Assembly (NCBI RefSeq): GCF_016587435.1
Contig: NZ_BNJJ01000011.1
Location: 1 to 64,000, forward strand
DNA: 64,000 bases
Reading direction: 5' to 3'
From: Dictyobacter formicarum
GTDB lineage: Bacteria; Chloroflexota; Ktedonobacteria; Ktedonobacterales; Ktedonobacteraceae
Part shown: one piece after another, positions 9,781 to 17,072 of the stretch
Layout of the letters: each line of letters starts with the position of its first letter
Position numbering within the stretch: position 1 is the stretch's first letter
Position numbers and translations under genes: made by a program
The notes under the pieces: generated by a model
The model's input: only the letters and a program-made list of their open reading frames with translations
What the model was told of the DNA's origin: nothing
Databases searched by the model: none

Positions 9781-10500
9781 TCAATTGCTCGCTTGTTTAG
9801 CGTAGAGGCCGGTTTGCGAGACATAAATGTCATAGGTTTTGCCGTCAGCGGGTTCAAAGACACCATTGCCATACGTGGCATCAACAAAAGGTTTGGTCAG
9901 GGAATTGCCATAGGTCTGATTAAAGAAATCTCCTACTCCGCCATTGAGCTCAACAACAACGTGAGGAGAAGAACTCTCTAGTTTAGAATCGTTATAAGAG
10001 CCCTCCAATCGAGTCAATTTATAGCTGGAGTGAATGCCCAGAATGTTCATCCAGGTGGGGAATTTGATCATCACACATTCCAGGCGCCACAGATCTCCGT
10101 TAATGCTATAGCGTTCATCGGAGGTCGGATTACCATTTTTATCCAGCATTGTCAGTTGTAGGTCCATGTTGTGTGGATCGTTTGTAAAGGTGTTAGCATG
10201 GACGCGGGCCACTTTGATGTCGTTGGTAAGACCCAGATAGCTTTGGACGGCAAAGGTGAGCCAGAGCAGCGACACGGCCAGAATCAGCATGATGATGCCA
10301 CTGGTACCGCGTTTCCAGCGAAGCTCACGGCGGCGTTTGCGCCAGCGGCGATAGCGCCGCCCATCTTCATCTTCAAATACTTCGAGCTCACGCCGACTAC
10401 TAAACAGGCCCATGAGCGACGAGATAAGCAGACCGATGCCGAGTACCGCGATCAGAAACAGGACCACTTGCGGCAAGCCAATCTGTACAGGTGTATTCAT
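9781..10500 (-). CDS. Two-helix membrane protein of unknown function
   Basis: 239 residues. Two hydrophobic helices (about 9-31 and 66-88) flank a highly basic/acidic cytoplasmic loop (EVFEDEDGRRYRRWRKRRREL). The C-terminal 150 residues are outside, with a conserved-looking LTRLEGSYNDSKLE segment and a C-terminal YDIYVSQTGLYAK. This layout resembles proteins annotated as 'cation/multidrug efflux pump'-like hypotheticals in proteobacteria, but no transport function can be supported. ATG start with AAAGG upstream. It converges on the preceding gene. Confidence 0.65.
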   Translation of the reverse strand: MNTPVQIGLPQVVLFLIAVLGIGLLISSLMGLFSSRRELEVFEDEDGRRYRRWRKRRRELRWKRGTSGIIMLILAVSLLWLTFAVQSYLGLTNDIKVARVHANTFTNDPHNMDLQLTMLDKNGNPTSDERYSINGDLWRLECVMIKFPTWMNILGIHSSYKLTRLEGSYNDSKLESSSPHVVVELNGGVGDFFNQTYGNSLTKPFVDATYGNGVFEPADGKTYDIYVSQTGLYAKQASN

Positions 10501-11048
10501 ATCAATTCAGCCTTTCGGATGATATTCTCTATAAGTTCCAATGAGCTCAAATATACATCTTCTTAATACTATACGAGTAGAGCATTTCTTTCAGTTCAAA
10601 ATGCCGCAATAAGAAAAAAATGCTAATTCCTGAAGGCTAACAATCCTTCCTGTCACTGGTAGCCTCTATGCAACTCTATATATTCTTTGTTGTATAATTA
10701 AACGTAATCTTAAAGCAAAGTTCTAATTATGTTCAGAAACACTTCTTTCGGCAGCTAGTCAAACCATAATTCCCATATTTCCATGTAATTTAACCTATTC
10801 GTCTTATAATAGTATTTTAGCAGATATAAGAGTTATGCCCCTTTTAAGTGTGTCATTGTCAACATTTTCCTGTGATCAACGTTTACAATCTAGAGGGGTA
10901 TGGCATATTAGCCAGGTGAGATCCAACGGTATCTCAAGCAGATTCAGTCGCTAAGCAATGAATCCAGCAATCATGATGAAACATGCCTGCAATACAGCCA
11001 ATATGCCAAGCCAATAGACCAGGAAATGAAGAATGTGAGGAACGACAG
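10501..11048. other. A/T-rich divergent intergenic region
   Basis: About 550 bp without a convincing gene. Two TATAAT hexamers occur (10693-10698 and 10805-10810) facing the beta-phosphoglucomutase gene, neither with a good -35 box. A small inverted repeat (GAGAT...ATCTC) is near 10919-10936. It probably holds promoters for the genes on both sides. Confidence 0.4.
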
Positions 11049-11699
11049 ATGCCAAAGGCGAAAGCAATCCTATTTGATTTAGATGGTGTTCTGACTGACA
11101 CTTCAGAATATCATTATCGCGCTTGGAAACAATTGGCGGATGAAGAAGGAATTCCTTTGACCCGCGAGGAAAATGACGCGCATCTACGTGGTGTTGGTCG
11201 ACGCGATTCGCTGATGTATATTATTCGTGATCGCCACTACAGCGAAGAACAGATTCAGGAGATGATGGAGCGCAAAAACAATTATTACAACCAACTCATT
11301 TCGCAGATGGGCCCGGACGAGGTTGTTGCCGGCGGTCGTGAGTTGTTGCAGGAGATCCATCAGGCAGGCATGAAAAGCGCGGTGGCCTCAGCTAGCAAAA
11401 ATTGTCGTCTCGTTTTGGAGCGGTTACAAATAATTGATCTCTTCGATGGCATTGCTGATGGCTATAGCGTGATCAATGGTAAACCTGCTCCCGATATTTT
11501 TGTCTTTGCTGCTGGCGTGGTACAGACGCCCGTAGTTGACTGTATTGGGGTCGAAGATGCCGATGCGGGTATCGAAGCCATCAAGACAGCCGGTATGTAC
11601 GCTTTGGGGGTTGGTCCCAAGGAGCGCTTCAAGCGTGCCGATAAAGTTGTACCAACAATGGAAAATATACGTTTAAAAGATATATTGGCAGATGAATGA
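11049..11699 (+). CDS. pgmB: Beta-phosphoglucomutase (HAD superfamily)
   Basis: 216 residues. The N terminus carries the HAD nucleophile motif FDLDGVLTD (Asp10, general acid/base Asp12), followed by the cap with YHYRAWK, a conserved VASASKN (motif II Ser) and GVEDADAGIEAIKTAGM (motif IV). This is the beta-PGM pattern: it converts beta-glucose 1-phosphate to glucose 6-phosphate in the cytoplasm. I chose the ATG at 11049 because an upstream in-frame ATG (10983) adds 22 residues with no homology-like content, and a GAGG sits just before. The GH65 phosphorylase follows directly, and its product would be this enzyme's substrate. Confidence 0.9.
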   Translation: MPKAKAILFDLDGVLTDTSEYHYRAWKQLADEEGIPLTREENDAHLRGVGRRDSLMYIIRDRHYSEEQIQEMMERKNNYYNQLISQMGPDEVVAGGRELLQEIHQAGMKSAVASASKNCRLVLERLQIIDLFDGIADGYSVINGKPAPDIFVFAAGVVQTPVVDCIGVEDADAGIEAIKTAGMYALGVGPKERFKRADKVVPTMENIRLKDILADE

Positions 11700-11765
11700 G
11701 CACCACGATGGGCGCTCTTTTGAGCTTCTGACCACAAAAGCAGAGCTATGCATGGAGGATGCGAC

Positions 11766-13982
11766 GTGGGAAATCTCTGGCAGGTAAACGAGGAATCGTT
11801 TAGTCCCAATCTCAAGCAGATACACAGCCAGGAGACAGTGTTTACCATTGGTAATGGCTATTTTTGTACACGCGGCACTTTTGAAGAAGGCTATCCGCAC
11901 GAAACGGCGGCGACGCTCCTCTTTGGCGTCTTTGATAGCGTTCCGGTTGCCAAGGAAGAGTTGGCAAACGCTCCTGATTGGGTCGGGATTCACTTGTTTG
12001 TCAATAGCGAACGGTTCCGCCTGGATAAGGGCAAGTTACTGGCATATACGCGCTCACTGAATCTACAAAACGGGTTGCTGACGCGCACAGTTCATTGGGA
12101 AAGTCCATCGGGCGTGCGGATACGCGTTAATAGTGAGCGCTTTGCCAGTCTGGCTGATAAGCACCTGGGCTTGATTCGTTATAGTGTCACCATTGATGAA
12201 TCACCTAAAGATCTACCTGTAGCAATTTCGTTGCGCGCTAACTTTAATGCTGCCCAGGGCAATTACAATGTTATGCACTGGGAAACAACGGACCAGGGCC
12301 ATAGCGCAGATCTACTCTGGCTGCAAAGTGAGACACGGGGTACCCATGTGACGTTGGTTCAAAGTATGAGCTTTAATGCCGATACGACCGCGTTTCAGAA
12401 GGAATTTGTGGATGGGGATATCGAGCCGAGTATTCGTCTCACCGGCGCTCTGAGTCCTCAGGAGAGCATCGTCACTGAAAAAGTGGTCGTGATGTATACG
12501 TCGCGTGATAGCGAAGATCCTCACAAGGCTACACTTACCCACCATCAAAAAATGCTGAATACGGTCGCTGAAGAGACGAACAGTAATCCTCATAATGTTC
12601 TTGTCTTTGATTATCAAATACAAAAACAGGATGAAGCCTGGGCTCACTTCTGGGAGCAGGCTGATATTGTGCTCGAAGGTGATGAGAAGGCGCAAGTAGC
12701 GTTGCGCTATAACATCTATCAGTTGCGGATCAATGCCTCCGACGACGACAGCCGCTATAGCATTGCCGCTAAAGGCCTGACTGGCTTTGGCTATCGCGGA
12801 CATATCTTTCATGATACCGAAGTCTTTATGTTACCTTTCTTCACTTACGAGCTACCACATATTGCGCGCAATCTCCTGCTCTATCGCTATCATCTTCTTC
12901 CTGCGGCGCGCAAAAAGGCCGCCAGCAATGGCTACGCCGGTGCTCAGTATCCCTGGGAAAGTACACTTAATGGCGAAGAAACAACACCACCCTCGATCGT
13001 ACACCCCGAGACTGGTGAAGTCATTCCTGTGCTCAACGGCTTTATCGAGCTACATATCACTTCCAGTATAGCGCATGCCACCTGGGAATACTGGCGCGTC
13101 ACAGGTGATGATGAGTTTATGCGCGACTACGGCGCAGAGCTCTTGCTGAGTACCGCTCTGTTCTGGGATAGCCGGGCAGAGAAAAAGGGGCAGCAGGATG
13201 AATATACCATATCGAACGTGATTGGACCCGATGAATGGCACGAGCATGTTAACAACAATGCCCATACCAATTACATGGCCAGATACAATATTCGCATCGC
13301 TTTGAGTGTTCTTAAATGGCTGCAGCAGACCGCCCCATCTAAAGCCAATGCCTTAATTGAACAGCTTGATCTGACAGAAGAGCATCTGACATATATGCGC
13401 GATGTCATGGAACATCTGCGCTTCCCTCAAGATCCAGTTACGGGTCTGATCGAACAATTCGATGGCTTTTTCAAGTTAGCCAAATTCGATCAGGAAAAGT
13501 ACAGAGGGCGTAAAGATTCCTACCAGGGTATCCTTGGTGTGCAAGAGATACAAAAGTATCAACTTATCAAGCAGGCAGATGTTTTGATGTTGCTTACGAT
13601 GCTGCGTCAGGAATTCGATTATAACACCAAAAAAGTTAACTGGGACTACTACTTCCCGATTACCGATCATGACTATGGTTCCTCGCTGACGCCTGCATTG
13701 CACGCTATTCTGGGCTGCGAACTGGGTCATATCGATGAAGCTTACCAGATGTTTATGAAAGGTGCCCTGGTCGATCTGGAAAACTTACGCGGCAATACAC
13801 CTGACGGTATCCATGCTGCTTGCGCTGGCGCCGTCTGGCAGGCTGCCGTTTTTGGCTTTGCTGGCCTGAGCATTACCGACGATGGATATACTACCCAGCC
13901 ACACTGGCCCAACAATTGGCAGCGCCTCAGTTTCAAATTTAAATGCAAAGGAGAACTCATTAGCATCGACCTGAAACGCTAG
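11766..13982 (+). CDS. GH65 family disaccharide phosphorylase (maltose/trehalose/kojibiose type)
   Basis: 738 residues from a GTG that has GGAGGA 5 nt upstream; an ATG six codons earlier (11748) overlaps that SD and is less likely. Visible domains: N-terminal beta-sandwich (to about 270), linker, and the (alpha/alpha)6 barrel. The general-acid motif GPDEWHEHVNNNAHTNYMA puts the catalytic Glu at about residue 490, and NTPDGIHAACAGAVWQA near the C terminus matches the phosphate-binding region. The family cleaves alpha-glucobioses with phosphate to give beta-glucose 1-phosphate and glucose. Which disaccharide is used is not readable. Pairing with beta-PGM gives an ATP-sparing route into glycolysis. 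Confidence 0.9.
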   Translation: MGNLWQVNEESFSPNLKQIHSQETVFTIGNGYFCTRGTFEEGYPHETAATLLFGVFDSVPVAKEELANAPDWVGIHLFVNSERFRLDKGKLLAYTRSLNLQNGLLTRTVHWESPSGVRIRVNSERFASLADKHLGLIRYSVTIDESPKDLPVAISLRANFNAAQGNYNVMHWETTDQGHSADLLWLQSETRGTHVTLVQSMSFNADTTAFQKEFVDGDIEPSIRLTGALSPQESIVTEKVVVMYTSRDSEDPHKATLTHHQKMLNTVAEETNSNPHNVLVFDYQIQKQDEAWAHFWEQADIVLEGDEKAQVALRYNIYQLRINASDDDSRYSIAAKGLTGFGYRGHIFHDTEVFMLPFFTYELPHIARNLLLYRYHLLPAARKKAASNGYAGAQYPWESTLNGEETTPPSIVHPETGEVIPVLNGFIELHITSSIAHATWEYWRVTGDDEFMRDYGAELLLSTALFWDSRAEKKGQQDEYTISNVIGPDEWHEHVNNNAHTNYMARYNIRIALSVLKWLQQTAPSKANALIEQLDLTEEHLTYMRDVMEHLRFPQDPVTGLIEQFDGFFKLAKFDQEKYRGRKDSYQGILGVQEIQKYQLIKQADVLMLLTMLRQEFDYNTKKVNWDYYFPITDHDYGSSLTPALHAILGCELGHIDEAYQMFMKGALVDLENLRGNTPDGIHAACAGAVWQAAVFGFAGLSITDDGYTTQPHWPNNWQRLSFKFKCKGELISIDLKR

Positions 13983-14026
13983 CAGCGTATTCGCGCCTTC
14001 GGCACTCAGAGAAGGGCTATTTAATT

Positions 14027-14060
14027 GTTGCTCTCTTGCGCCCGTCCGCAAGAGAGCAAC
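14027..14060. terminator. Hairpin after the GH65 gene
   Basis: A 14-bp perfect stem (14027-14040 / 14047-14060) with a 6-nt loop begins 44 bp after the stop codon. There is no clear T-run on the + strand. Confidence 0.65.
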
Positions 14061-14110
14061 AGCAATATCCATGGAAGTTGGGAACAGGGACGCTTGCAAA
14101 GTAAAAAAGC

Positions 14111-14139
14111 TTGACAAAAAGCCAGAGTCGGGTTATTAT
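14111..14139 (+). promoter_or_regulatory. Sigma-70-type promoter for tRNA-Glu
   Basis: TTGACA at 14111-14116, 17-bp spacer, TATTAT at 14134-14139. This is a near-consensus housekeeping promoter placed about 30 bp before the tRNA. Confidence 0.75.
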
Positions 14140-14170
14140 ATAACGCGTGATCAATACACAACACCCACAA

Positions 14171-14247
14171 GGCGCATTCGTCTAGCGGTTTAGGACATCG
14201 CCCTCTCAAGGCGGAGATCACGGGTTCGAATCCCGTATGCGCTACCA
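14171..14247 (+). tRNA. tRNA-Glu (anticodon CTC), CCA encoded
   Basis: A full cloverleaf is readable: acceptor GGCGCAT/ATGCGCT, D-arm with TAGCGGTTTAGG, anticodon stem TCGCC/GGCGG with loop CTCTCAA (anticodon CTC), and T-arm ACGGGTTCGAATCCCGT. The 3' CCA is in the DNA at 14245-14247. It has its own promoter upstream and an intrinsic terminator immediately after, so it is a single-gene transcription unit. Confidence 0.95.
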
Positions 14248-14249
14248 AT

Positions 14250-14287
14250 AAAAGAGGCACAGGTGTAATTACATCTGTGCCTCTTTT
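14250..14287 (+). terminator. Intrinsic terminator of tRNA-Glu
   Basis: 19-bp stem (14250-14268 / 14269-14287, one G-T pair) ending in TTTT directly after the tRNA. The near-absent loop means the apex must open in RNA. Confidence 0.8.
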
Positions 14288-14679
14288 GATACTTCTGCTT
14301 TCTCAAGTGAGAATACAGAGGCAATACTCCTCAGGGAACATCTACTGAAGCAGGGAATATCCCCACTCCTTGTCAAATTGGCATTTTTTTGCTATTGATT
14401 ATAAAGGGTCAAATAGGTAATCTGGCAAGGTAATATGGAGCACAATCTTTACTTATACTGGAAAATGAACGGCATACAATAAGACATAGATACATCAGGA
14501 TCTCGTTCAGCCAGGTAAGGGAAGAATGGAAATGAAAAATTGCCGCAAATTCCTGGCCAGTATCTTTGCCATATTGACGACATTTTGCTATAGTAGGAGT
14601 GTCCCCAGACAGGATATCCTTGTCATTATTCAATCGATGGAGACGAACAGCATTCTCAAGGAGGACTCCGAGGAACACT
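14288..14679. other. Intergenic region before the cupredoxin gene
   Basis: About 390 bp of A/T-rich sequence in which I see no gene, RNA or strong repeat. It is expected to hold the promoter of the cupredoxin gene; no convincing -35/-10 pair was found. Confidence 0.3.
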
Positions 14680-15063
14680 ATGAATAAAAAGATCCTAATT
14701 GGACTTTTAGCCCTTTCTCTTATCACCGTTTTATTCTCTGCCTGTAGAGTTATTGATGCCAACTCTATTCCAAAGAATGTGGCCGCCCATATGGGTGCAT
14801 CCCAGTTCATTGAAACAGAAGTGACCGTTCCCAAGGGACAGAAACTGGATCTCATTGATAACGTTTCCGCTCCCCACGTCATTAAAAACGGTACCTGGAA
14901 CGGTTCCACACCAGATCCAACCAAGGAGCCCGGTGCCCCAGATGTCAGTTTGAATTTCACTGGTGGCGATAAAATGACGGTTGGGCCTTTCAATACCGCT
15001 GGTACGTTTAAGCTTTTCTGCACTATCCACGGCGGCATGAAACTTTCAGTAATTGTGAAATAA
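14680..15063 (+). CDS. Cupredoxin (plastocyanin/azurin-like) lipoprotein
   Basis: 127 residues. An N-terminal lipoprotein signal (LITVLFSAC, acylated Cys22) is followed by a compact blue-copper fold. Type 1 copper ligands are visible in order: His66 (APHVIKNG), Cys114, His117 and Met120 (FCTIHGGM). It is therefore expected to be tethered on the outer face of the membrane and shuttle single electrons. I chose the ATG at 14680, with GAGG and AAGGAGG upstream, over earlier in-frame starts because only this start puts the signal peptide at the N terminus. No oxidase or reductase partner is adjacent. Confidence 0.88.
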   Translation: MNKKILIGLLALSLITVLFSACRVIDANSIPKNVAAHMGASQFIETEVTVPKGQKLDLIDNVSAPHVIKNGTWNGSTPDPTKEPGAPDVSLNFTGGDKMTVGPFNTAGTFKLFCTIHGGMKLSVIVK

Positions 15064-15319
15064 TCACACATCTTTATCTATCTTGAGAAGCACAACTGGT
15101 ATCCAGAACTGGCGCGCGAATCTGGACGCTGGCGGTGCTTCTTCTCTGTCATTTCCCTTTCTCCTGCTTGCTATCTACGCTTCGTCTGTTTGCATAGACC
15201 CCAAATACAGAAAAATATAGTACTTTCATGGCAGGTGTTGCACAAATTTAGGTGCCCGCACGGAAGGTGTGCTATACTACGCAGCAGTATTGAAAATATA
15301 CGAGGGTTATAGTCGATTT

Positions 15320-16012
15320 ATGCAACAGAAAACAACCAATCCGGAAATAAAAGTAAAATCAAGCTCGCTTGCTCTCAAATATGGGGCAATACTGCTGCTT
15401 TTTGTACTCAGTGTTGTAGTAGTCGCGTGCGGAGCAAATGCCGATACTACCACGGCGGCCGCTCAGCCACAATCGACAACGACCATTAATCTCAATGGGA
15501 CATCGCTGACCCCTACGCCAACACTTCCCCCTCAGGCGTGTGGTGTCTGGATGGTCAATGCTTCTCCTCACTTCGATGCAAGAGGCGTTATCACTATTTA
15601 CGGTAAGTTTACCAAGATGGATGCCAATGGCAATCCTGTTGGGATCGGTGGCGCTGGCGTTACCTTCAATGTTGCCTGGGGCGATATGTCTACTACGCCA
15701 ATGAATGCGGTCACCACCAACGATGGACTGGCAACTGTCAACCTGCCCATGGCAGGCCATGTCGCCGCTATCAACCGGCTCTCCTTAATTACAGCCACCT
15801 TTTCAGCCGGTAACGTGACCTGTCAGGTAGATGGCACACGACCACAGTCGTTTGTGATTATGAGCGGGACTAAGCCCACAGCCACAGCTACTGCCAAGCC
15901 GGACGGAGGCGGAGGCGGAAAAAGAAACCATGGACCCGGTACTCAGGGCGGCACTCAAGGCGGCACTCAGGGCAATCCTATTATCGGCCCTATTATCGGC
16001 GGTGGCCCTTAA
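15320..16012 (+). CDS. Secreted lipoprotein with Ig-like middle and Gly-rich tail
   Basis: 230 residues from the ATG at 15320. A basic N terminus, a hydrophobic stretch and the lipobox VVAC (Cys37) mark a lipoprotein. A Thr/Pro-rich linker (TPTPTLPP) leads to a beta-rich domain of about 120 residues (GVTFNVAWGDMSTTP...TNDGLATVNLP) that looks like a bacterial Ig-like module; two Cys could form a disulfide. The tail is Gly-rich with the repeat GGTQ and ends NPIIGPIIGGGP. No enzyme motif is seen. Function unknown; a surface-exposed adhesive or structural role is a guess. Confidence 0.72.
   Translation: MQQKTTNPEIKVKSSSLALKYGAILLLFVLSVVVVACGANADTTTAAAQPQSTTTINLNGTSLTPTPTLPPQACGVWMVNASPHFDARGVITIYGKFTKMDANGNPVGIGGAGVTFNVAWGDMSTTPMNAVTTNDGLATVNLPMAGHVAAINRLSLITATFSAGNVTCQVDGTRPQSFVIMSGTKPTATATAKPDGGGGGKRNHGPGTQGGTQGGTQGNPIIGPIIGGGP
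15941..15973 (+). repeat. Tandem 12-bp coding repeat (GGTQ units)
   Basis: The 12-bp unit ACTCAGGGCGGC is repeated 2.75 times (15941-15952, 15953-15964, 15965-15973) in the C-terminal tail of the lipoprotein gene. Such units change copy number easily by slippage. Confidence 0.75.
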
Positions 16013-16029
16013 CAATAATTATTTGAGCT

Positions 16030-16066
16030 AAAAGGCGAGAACGCGTTTAGAACGGTCTCGCCTTTT
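16030..16066 (+). terminator. Intrinsic terminator after the lipoprotein gene
   Basis: 11-bp stem AAAAGGCGAGA/TCTCGCCTTTT (16030-16040, 16056-16066) with a 15-nt loop and terminal TTTT, 18 bp after the stop codon. Confidence 0.85.
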
Positions 16067-16070
16067 CACG

Positions 16071-16473
16071 TTGACAAGCTAACCTCACGTGTGCTACGCT
16101 CTTCACGTTATAGAATTCCTTTTCTGGATGTCCTAAGGTAGGGTTAAGGCGATGGATGGAAACCTACCCACGTTGCCCTTCAGCCAACGGACCACATATC
16201 AATGAAGTTCAACATTGGGTTGCTATCTGATTCTACACTTTGTATCGCTATCGCTTTTTTCCATCTTTCTGCTTCCTTCCTTTGTATGGAACGAAAGGAG
16301 CCAGGCCGATTTCTCAAAGTAGCGTACACTGAAGTTAAAGAATGATCCAACTCATTCCTCACGACACAAGAACAGCAAACTATTTCGTATTATCGGTTGC
16401 AAAGAAGTATCGTGCTCTGGCCTTTCGCGGCTGTCGAAGGGGAGCGCGACTAGCAGAGGTAAAGGTAGTATCA
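16071..16473 (+). promoter_or_regulatory. Promoter and long structured leader of the Mo-hydroxylase operon
   Basis: TTGACA (16071-16076) lies right after the previous terminator, with a weak TACGCT (16095-16100) 18 bp later. If this is the promoter, the leader before the first gene is about 370 nt, which is long. The leader holds consecutive hairpins: GGTAGG...CCTACC (16137-16142/16163-16168) and CGTTG...CAACG (16171-16175/16185-16189). An RNA switch (for example for molybdenum cofactor) is possible but not shown; no consensus was recognised by eye. Confidence 0.4.
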
Positions 16474-16980
16474 ATGACTACGAAGCGTTCAATCACCGTC
16501 ACCGTCAATGGACAAAAGCATCAGAGCGAGGTTGAGCCGCGTACATTGCTGGTCCATTATTTACGTGAAACGTTAGATCTCACTGGAACCCACATCGGCT
16601 GTAATACTTCACAATGTGGAGCCTGTGTTGTTCTGGTCAATGGTGAGGCTGTCAAATCCTGTACCGTACTGGCCGTTCAGGTCGACGGTGGCGAGGTGAC
16701 AACAATCGAAGGTTTAGCTCCCGAGGACAAACTGCATCCCATCCAGGAAGGCTTCTGGGAGAAACACGGCCTCCAATGTGGCTTCTGTACACCTGGCATG
16801 ATTATGGCCTCTTATCAACTGCTCAAGAACAATCCTCATCCAACCGAGGCAGAAATTCGTCGCGGACTGGAAGGCAATATCTGTCGCTGTACTGGCTATC
16901 AGAATATTGTCCGAGCCGTTCAAGATGCCGCCGAGCGTATGAGCACCAGCGCGGAAACTCCGGTTCCAGCAGGCGACTAA
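16474..16980 (+). CDS. 2Fe-2S subunit of a molybdenum hydroxylase (CoxS-like)
   Basis: 168 residues. The plant-ferredoxin-type N-terminal cluster ligands are Cys43, Cys48, Cys51 and Cys63 ([10 protein letters not shown]...C); the C-terminal helical [2Fe-2S] domain has Cys102, Cys105, Cys137 and Cys139 ([15 protein letters not shown]). This is the full set for small subunits of CO dehydrogenase/xanthine dehydrogenase enzymes, which pass electrons from the molybdenum site to FAD. The ATG at 16474 is used because upstream in-frame codons give no family-like sequence. It is first in the order S-L-M, followed 92 bp later by the large subunit. Confidence 0.92.
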   Translation: MTTKRSITVTVNGQKHQSEVEPRTLLVHYLRETLDLTGTHIGCNTSQCGACVVLVNGEAVKSCTVLAVQVDGGEVTTIEGLAPEDKLHPIQEGFWEKHGLQCGFCTPGMIMASYQLLKNNPHPTEAEIRRGLEGNICRCTGYQNIVRAVQDAAERMSTSAETPVPAGD

Positions 16981-17072
16981 CAACCTTATGGTTGCGCAAG
17001 GATGCTCTCTAACCAGTGTTGTGTATGGAGTAGGTTTCATTTCTCAACGTATGAGAAAGGATATGTACACTC

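Noticed and set aside
10983..11048. Earlier ATG for beta-PGM
   Set aside because: Adds 22 residues before the HAD motif; the ATG at 11049 gives the normal N terminus.
15941..15973. Short tandem repeat considered as a CRISPR-like array
   Set aside because: Units are 12 bp, contiguous, in frame and encode GGTQ; no spacers.
16342..16473. Upstream extension of the 2Fe-2S subunit
   Set aside because: The 44 added residues are unlike the family, and a good start lies at 16474.
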